The position numbers and the translations under genes were made by a program. Positions 60,338 to 64,000 of a stretch of 64,000 nucleotides of DNA are shown here, in pieces. Each line of letters opens with the position of its first letter. Within the stretch, counting starts at the first letter, position 1. The notes under the pieces are model-generated. The model was given only the letters and a program-made list of their open reading frames with translations. It had not been told where the DNA came from and did not search any database. Origin of the DNA: Candidatus Pelearchaeum maunauluense (lineage in GTDB: Archaea; Thermoproteota; Nitrososphaeria_A; Caldarchaeales; Caldarchaeaceae); contig JANVYQ010000007.1 in assembly GCA_030059675.1 (NCBI GenBank), forward strand, positions 1 to 64,000, given 5' to 3'.

Positions 60338-61531
60338 GTGTTGGTGGTTGATGGTCAATTCTGGGGAGGCATCGTGCTATTTTTCCAAGTTTTGGCTGCT
60401 CTCGCATGGCTGGGCATAGCGTTAGCCAGACGCCGCATACTACGGATGCTTCCCCAGCTGAATGTTAAAGATGAATCACAGGCTTTACCTTCTACTGTGT
60501 CAGTTATAATACCCGCGAGAAACGAGGAGAAGAACATAGGCAGGTGCATAGAGAGCATTATACACCAGCTAGATGAGAAGGGTGAGATTATAGTTGTTGA
60601 TGACTCATCAACAGACTCCACGCGTGAAGTTGTGCGTCGCTACTCCAAGCATGGTGTGAAGCTTATTGAGGCGGGTGAGCTTCCAGAGGGATGGTTGGGA
60701 AAACCTTGGGCATGTTATTTGGGATATACACACAGCAGCGGTGAGTGGCTATTATTCACTGACGCTGATGCAGAGTTTGGGAAAGGATGTATAAGGAATG
60801 CGCTCATTACAGCGCTTGAGCACGGCGCTGAGCTGGCTACACAGTATCCACGGATGAGGATGCGTAGTATATGGTTAAAGGCTGCGCTTCCCATACTTCT
60901 ACTCGCTCTCTATGCGTTTGGGAGGCCGCATAAAGTATCTAGTGGTGAGGCTGCATTTGCTTTTGGGAGCTTCATACTCATTAGACGCGATGTTTATGAG
61001 AAGCTCGGCGGCCATGAGAGGGTTAGAGACGCTGTCTTGGAAGACCGTGCAATAGCGCTTTTGGCGCGCGACGCTCGGGTAAGGACTCTTTTCTTGGATG
61101 GAACAAACAGCATGACCGCTGAGTGGAATAATAGTCTAAAGAGTCTCTGGAATGGGATGGTACGGCTCTTCACAACGCTCTACATAGGTTCAAGCAAGAA
61201 GTCCATCATAAACGCATTCATGTTAATCATACTGTTCATATTCCCATTAGCTTCATTAGCGTATTCACTTGCTTACAACATACCTACCTACATCCTCTTG
61301 GCGTCTCTCTCCACAGTCTTGATAAGCTACGTTATTGGAGAGGAGCTCAGGAAGCATCGTATATCTTTCATATACTCGGTCTTATGGCCTCTTGGAGTTT
61401 TACTAATACTCTGTGCAGTAATAGTTTCTGGATTCAAAGCTACTTTAAGACCCTTGTTTAGGTGGCGGAATAGGCTATACCGAGTTGAGGCTTATGATGG
61501 TAGGGAGAGGGCAGTCATTCTTTCTGCATAA
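60338..61531 (+). CDS. Membrane glycosyltransferase, GT2 family
   Basis: A 397-aa enzyme. An N-terminal helix (about 8-30) is followed by the GT-A domain: VSVIIPARNEEKNIGRCIESI, the VVDDSSTDST nucleotide site (Asp88, Asp89) and TDADAEF with the metal-binding DxD (Asp142, Asp144). Four or so C-terminal helices (about 285-375) hold it in the membrane. Such proteins transfer sugars to lipids or carotenoids; GT2 relatives of CrtQ-type carotenoid glycosyltransferases have this shape. Start codon GTG with no ribosome site, consistent with leaderless translation. Overlaps the methyltransferase gene by 17 bases. Confidence 0.87.
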   Translation: MLVVDGQFWGGIVLFFQVLAALAWLGIALARRRILRMLPQLNVKDESQALPSTVSVIIPARNEEKNIGRCIESIIHQLDEKGEIIVVDDSSTDSTREVVRRYSKHGVKLIEAGELPEGWLGKPWACYLGYTHSSGEWLLFTDADAEFGKGCIRNALITALEHGAELATQYPRMRMRSIWLKAALPILLLALYAFGRPHKVSSGEAAFAFGSFILIRRDVYEKLGGHERVRDAVLEDRAIALLARDARVRTLFLDGTNSMTAEWNNSLKSLWNGMVRLFTTLYIGSSKKSIINAFMLIILFIFPLASLAYSLAYNIPTYILLASLSTVLISYVIGEELRKHRISFIYSVLWPLGVLLILCAVIVSGFKATLRPLFRWRNRLYRVEAYDGRERAVILSA

Positions 61532-62528
61532 TTAGTATGCTCTCCCTGCTCTCGCCTATTTTTATGACACGCCGCGTAGTTGCCGCTCTCTTATTTACGG
61601 CGATTATCCTCTTAACGGTAAATCCAACATCAGCGGCGAGACGCGCTAGAGGTATGTCAACGTCTATCACCCTATCGGGGAAAACTCCACCGCCCACCAC
61701 CATAGCGACTTTCCCACCATACTTGAGAACCCTAAACAACTCGCCGAACACCTTTAGCATATCACTAAAGTAAGCCCGCGCTATAGGCGGCATCTCTATA
61801 TCGAGAAGAGGTTCGCTGACAGGCTCTTTAGGCGTTAAACTGATGTAAGCCCTCAGTGGGTCTATCTTAACGTTGGGAAAAAAGAGCTCGTACTCGGGCC
61901 AGTAAGCTTTTGTATATTCTATCTTGTTTAGATAGGGTGGGGAGGTTATAACGACGTCAAACATTTCATCTTCTAAAAACTCCAGCATACGCGCGTCTCC
62001 CCTGAATATCTCAGCTGCTACAGGCTCCAGACGCGGTCGCTCCACATCTTTAATCATCATCTTAACTACGCGTCCAAACATCTTGCGTAATGATGGTGGC
62101 CTGGGTATGTCTTTTCTAATCTTGATTACAGCCCCATCGCGGTATATGTATGAGGTCTTCTCGGCCGCATTCATTAGAGCCAAGATGAAAAACTCGCGCA
62201 GTGTATCGTCTTCTATTTCATTTATCTTCTCACGGAGAAAAACTAAATCTTCTAAAGCATACTTGGAGAAGAGCTGTCTTACAAATCCATTTATGCCACG
62301 TATGTCTGGTCTTATGAATCTTTGAGCGATAATCTTCTCGCGGGTTTTCCTGAGTATATCTACATCGTAATCTCGTGTCTTTACGCGCGAGACCATGACG
62401 AAGAGAGGTGAGACATCAACACCTATACTCGCGATTCCAGCCTCACGGCACGCTAGGCATGTTGTACCGACTCCTAGAAATGGGTCTAAAACAAGATGCC
62501 CCCTCTCCACCTTAAGCTCCTTTAACAT
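61515..62528 (-). CDS. DNA/RNA amino-methyltransferase-like protein (TSPPY motif)
   Basis: A 337-aa SAM-dependent methyltransferase. The SAM motif is LDPFLGVGTT (14-24), the catalytic motif is TSPPYLNKIEYTK near 195, and a helical domain lies between. The motif order resembles N4-cytosine/N6-adenine DNA methyltransferases, but chromosomal archaeal relatives also modify RNA. In the same frame 19 more codons upstream (IGGFFFKEGFSRDFVLL) look like the family's usual lead-in to the SAM motif, without a standard start. So the real start may be non-canonical or the gene is 5'-truncated. No restriction gene is nearby. Confidence 0.78.
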   Translation of the reverse strand: MLKELKVERGHLVLDPFLGVGTTCLACREAGIASIGVDVSPLFVMVSRVKTRDYDVDILRKTREKIIAQRFIRPDIRGINGFVRQLFSKYALEDLVFLREKINEIEDDTLREFFILALMNAAEKTSYIYRDGAVIKIRKDIPRPPSLRKMFGRVVKMMIKDVERPRLEPVAAEIFRGDARMLEFLEDEMFDVVITSPPYLNKIEYTKAYWPEYELFFPNVKIDPLRAYISLTPKEPVSEPLLDIEMPPIARAYFSDMLKVFGELFRVLKYGGKVAMVVGGGVFPDRVIDVDIPLARLAADVGFTVKRIIAVNKRAATTRRVIKIGESRESILIMQKE

Positions 62529-62657
62529 TAAGAGAACAAAATCGCGTGAAAATCCTTCTTTAAAGAAAAAACCACCTATGCCTTGGGTAGTTTTTATTTG
62601 GTATAAACGTAACTAGGCGGCCTAGGTTATAATTCTCCTCAATAGGAGGTAGTCGGC

Positions 62658-63200
62658 TCAAAGTTTTGTCTCCGCCTTCTTAAGTTCTTTCGCCGCCTCG
62701 ATCAGCGTTTTGAGGAAGAAAGGAAGGTCTGCGGGTATGCGTGATGTTATTAAGTTTCTATCCCGCACGACTGGTGTGTCCATGTATATTGCCCCCGCGT
62801 TCTCCACATCATCCTTTATAGCCGAGACGCAGGTGAGCTTAAATCCCCTCAACACTTTTGCCGATATGAGTATCTGAGCACCATGACATATTGCGGCGAC
62901 GGGCTTTCCCGACAGGAAGAATTCTCTCACAAAATTCACAACCTCAGGTATCCTTCTTAGCCTGTCAGGAGCCCAGCCTCCAGGTATTACAAGTATATCA
63001 AAATCTTCAGGATTAGCCTGCTCTATTGCTAGGTCGGCCACGACCGATAGGCCATGCTTGCCCCTATACTCCTGCCTCGCTGGGCCCACTACACGTACCT
63101 CAGCGCCCTCTTCCTGTAGTCTTATAAGCGGGTAATGGAGCTCTAGGTCCTCATAATCAGGCCCCGCCAGGATAGCTACCTTAAGCCCTTCTAAGCTCAA
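62658..63200 (-). CDS. DJ-1/PfpI family protein
   Basis: A 180-aa protein with the nucleophile elbow AAICHGAQIL (Cys105, His106) and the nearby acidic residue in YEDLEL (Glu17). The early GGWAPDRLRR segment is typical of PfpI proteases/deglycases. PfpI-type members have been described as intracellular proteases or glyoxalase-like protein/DNA deglycases; the exact activity is debated. It is followed by a 129-base gap and the methyltransferase gene on the same strand. Confidence 0.92.
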   Translation of the reverse strand: MSLEGLKVAILAGPDYEDLELHYPLIRLQEEGAEVRVVGPARQEYRGKHGLSVVADLAIEQANPEDFDILVIPGGWAPDRLRRIPEVVNFVREFFLSGKPVAAICHGAQILISAKVLRGFKLTCVSAIKDDVENAGAIYMDTPVVRDRNLITSRIPADLPFFLKTLIEAAKELKKAETKL

Positions 63201-63328
63201 CCCAACAACCCCTCTCTAGCTTCTGTCGTAGATACTTGCCTCCCAAAATACCCTAATTACGCAGCATTCAGCTCAACGCCAATTCTTAAATAAGGGAGAG
63301 AGCAAAACTAACCCTTGGTGCAGAAAGT

Positions 63329-63643
63329 TTGGCCGAGAAGCCGAAACTAGAAGACATAATAAACGCTCTCAAGAACGTATACGACCCAGAGATACCTGTC
63401 AATATCGTTGATTTGGGCTTACTGTATGATGTTCAAGTGCGCGATGATAATAGTGTGTATGTTAAGATGACGCTAACAGCTCCAGGCTGTCCTATAGGCG
63501 CTTTTATCACAGAGCAGGTGAAGGAAGCTATAACAACGTTGGTTGAGGGGGTTAAGGATGTGCAAGTCGAACTGACGTTTGACCCGCCCTGGACCCCCGA
63601 CAGGATGAGCGAAGAAGCAAAAGCCATGCTGGGCTTCGTCTAA
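63329..63643 (+). CDS. MIP18/DUF59-family iron-sulfur assembly protein
   Basis: A 104-aa protein. It has NVYDPEIPVNIVDLGLLYDV at the start and the signature TLTAPGCPIGAFI with the conserved Cys, then VELTFDPPWTPDRMSEEAK. These proteins (SufT/Cia2-like) help insert iron-sulfur clusters into targets. The start is TTG; AAAG before it is the only ribosome-like element. The valS gene follows 45 bases downstream on the same strand. Confidence 0.92.
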   Translation: MAEKPKLEDIINALKNVYDPEIPVNIVDLGLLYDVQVRDDNSVYVKMTLTAPGCPIGAFITEQVKEAITTLVEGVKDVQVELTFDPPWTPDRMSEEAKAMLGFV

Positions 63644-63687
63644 AGGGCTCTCACATATTTATTTCTGGATATAAACGCTCAAAGCAA

Positions 63688-64000
63688 ATGGGAATGGAGC
63701 TAAAGCCATCAATCGAGGAGAAATTCTGGAACCCCCGCTTCGAGCCTCCGCTAATGGAAAAATGGAGAGAAGAGAAGCTATACTCTTTCAAGATAAACTC
63801 GCGGAAGAAGAAGTTTGTTATAGACACGCCTCCCCCATATCCTTCGGGTAGGCCCTGGCATATAGGGGCCGCTGCCCAGTATTCGCAGATTGACATGATA
63901 GCACGAACTGCGCGGATGTTGGGATATGAGACATACTTCCCGATAGGTATAGATAGGAATGGACTTCCGGTGGAGATATTCACGGAGAAGCGCTACGGCG
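63688..64000 (+). CDS. valS: Valyl-tRNA synthetase, N-terminal part (cut by window end)
   Basis: Only the first 104 codons are present. The sequence reads ELKPSIEEKFWNPRFEPPL, then VIDTPPPYPSGRPWHIGAAA with the HIGH-like signature, and YFPIGIDRNGLPVEIFTEKRYG. The PP(P)Y-x-(T/S)G-x-x-H-x-G pattern and the later GxDxxGLP are class I Val/Ile/Leu synthetase features. The R-N-G-L-P form and the early MEKWREE match archaeal ValRS better than IleRS, though only the downstream part could settle it. A second ATG is at 63694. Confidence 0.82.
   Translation, partial: MGMELKPSIEEKFWNPRFEPPLMEKWREEKLYSFKINSRKKKFVIDTPPPYPSGRPWHIGAAAQYSQIDMIARTARMLGYETYFPIGIDRNGLPVEIFTEKRYG

Noticed and set aside
63651..63983. 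Minus-strand 110-codon frame at the window end
   Set aside because: Antisense to the start of valS, where the HIGH-like motif is clear.

Overview
The window is a compact stretch of an archaeal chromosome. Archaeal markers include a sn-glycerol-1-phosphate dehydrogenase and a geranylgeranyl-reductase-family protein (ether lipids), Alba chromatin protein, class I lysyl-tRNA synthetase, DTD2-type D-aminoacyl-tRNA deacylase, Hjc resolvase, an Nre repair protein, a PIN-ATPase-KH protein, an archaeal presenilin-like protease, a two-subunit 2-oxoacid:ferredoxin oxidoreductase and an intron-containing tRNA-Pro. The crenarchaeal-type SSB, NitrOD5-like and HTH-ThiN proteins and many leaderless or TTG starts point to the TACK group. 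An Aigarchaeota/Caldarchaeales-like or thermophilic Thaumarchaeota-related organism fits best, but this is inference from gene content. No gap without a gene exceeds 300 bases. I saw no rRNA, CRISPR array, transposon or prophage.

Layout. 0-8 kb: signal peptidase, endonuclease IV, a DUF447/CitG-like pair (possibly pterin cofactor related), two dipeptide-type ABC permeases, a presenilin-type protease, a Trm112-like protein and a degenerate FAD protein. 8-15.6 kb: alba, NAD(P)HX dehydratase, an NKxD GTPase with TGS domain, a thiolase/DUF35 pair, a HAD phosphatase, PIN-ATPase-KH and DUF779. 15.6-23 kb: Cys-rich small proteins, an anchored subtilisin, an ornithine-cyclodeaminase-like protein, a DMT exporter, a diiron ferritin-like protein, CoaBC and a SIMPL protein. 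23-27.6 kb: tRNA-Pro(GGG), a divergent regulatory locus (winged helix versus a frameshifted ribbon-helix-helix/zinc-finger gene plus NitrOD5-like protein) around a dyad-rich promoter, acyl-CoA dehydrogenase, MazG-like protein, Nre and a 56-aa AbrB protein.

27.6-39 kb: an hjc-lrp-glyA-mevalonate decarboxylase run, a coiled-coil zinc-ribbon protein divergent from a stomatin/NfeD operon, SSB, LysRS, a COG2521 methyltransferase and DTD2. 39-50 kb: two related HTH regulators sharing a CxxH...CxxC motif (one fused to ThiN) around a secreted gluzincin, then egsA, fumC, pncA-pncB, an M20 peptidase and a geranylgeranyl reductase. 49-56 kb: a surface module of a coiled-coil membrane protein, an anchored peptide-type solute-binding protein, an anchored Asp-box beta-propeller protein and a PPC-domain protein. 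56-64 kb: TusA and DsrE sulfur carriers (DsrE with an in-frame amber at codon 3), the ferredoxin oxidoreductase, Hsp20, a glycosyltransferase, a TSPPY methyltransferase, DJ-1/PfpI, a MIP18-family protein and the start of valS.

The genes cover ether-lipid synthesis (mevalonate decarboxylase, egsA, reductase), NAD salvage and repair (pncA, pncB, nnrD), DNA repair (nfo, hjc, nre, ssb), translation quality control (lysS, dtdA, valS) and scavenging of extracellular protein or glycan (subtilisin, gluzincin, propeller, solute-binding protein, permeases). The points most worth checking are the frameshifted ribbon-helix-helix gene and its operator-like dyads, the amber codon in the DsrE gene, the paired HTH/CxxH-CxxC regulators and the surface capture module.
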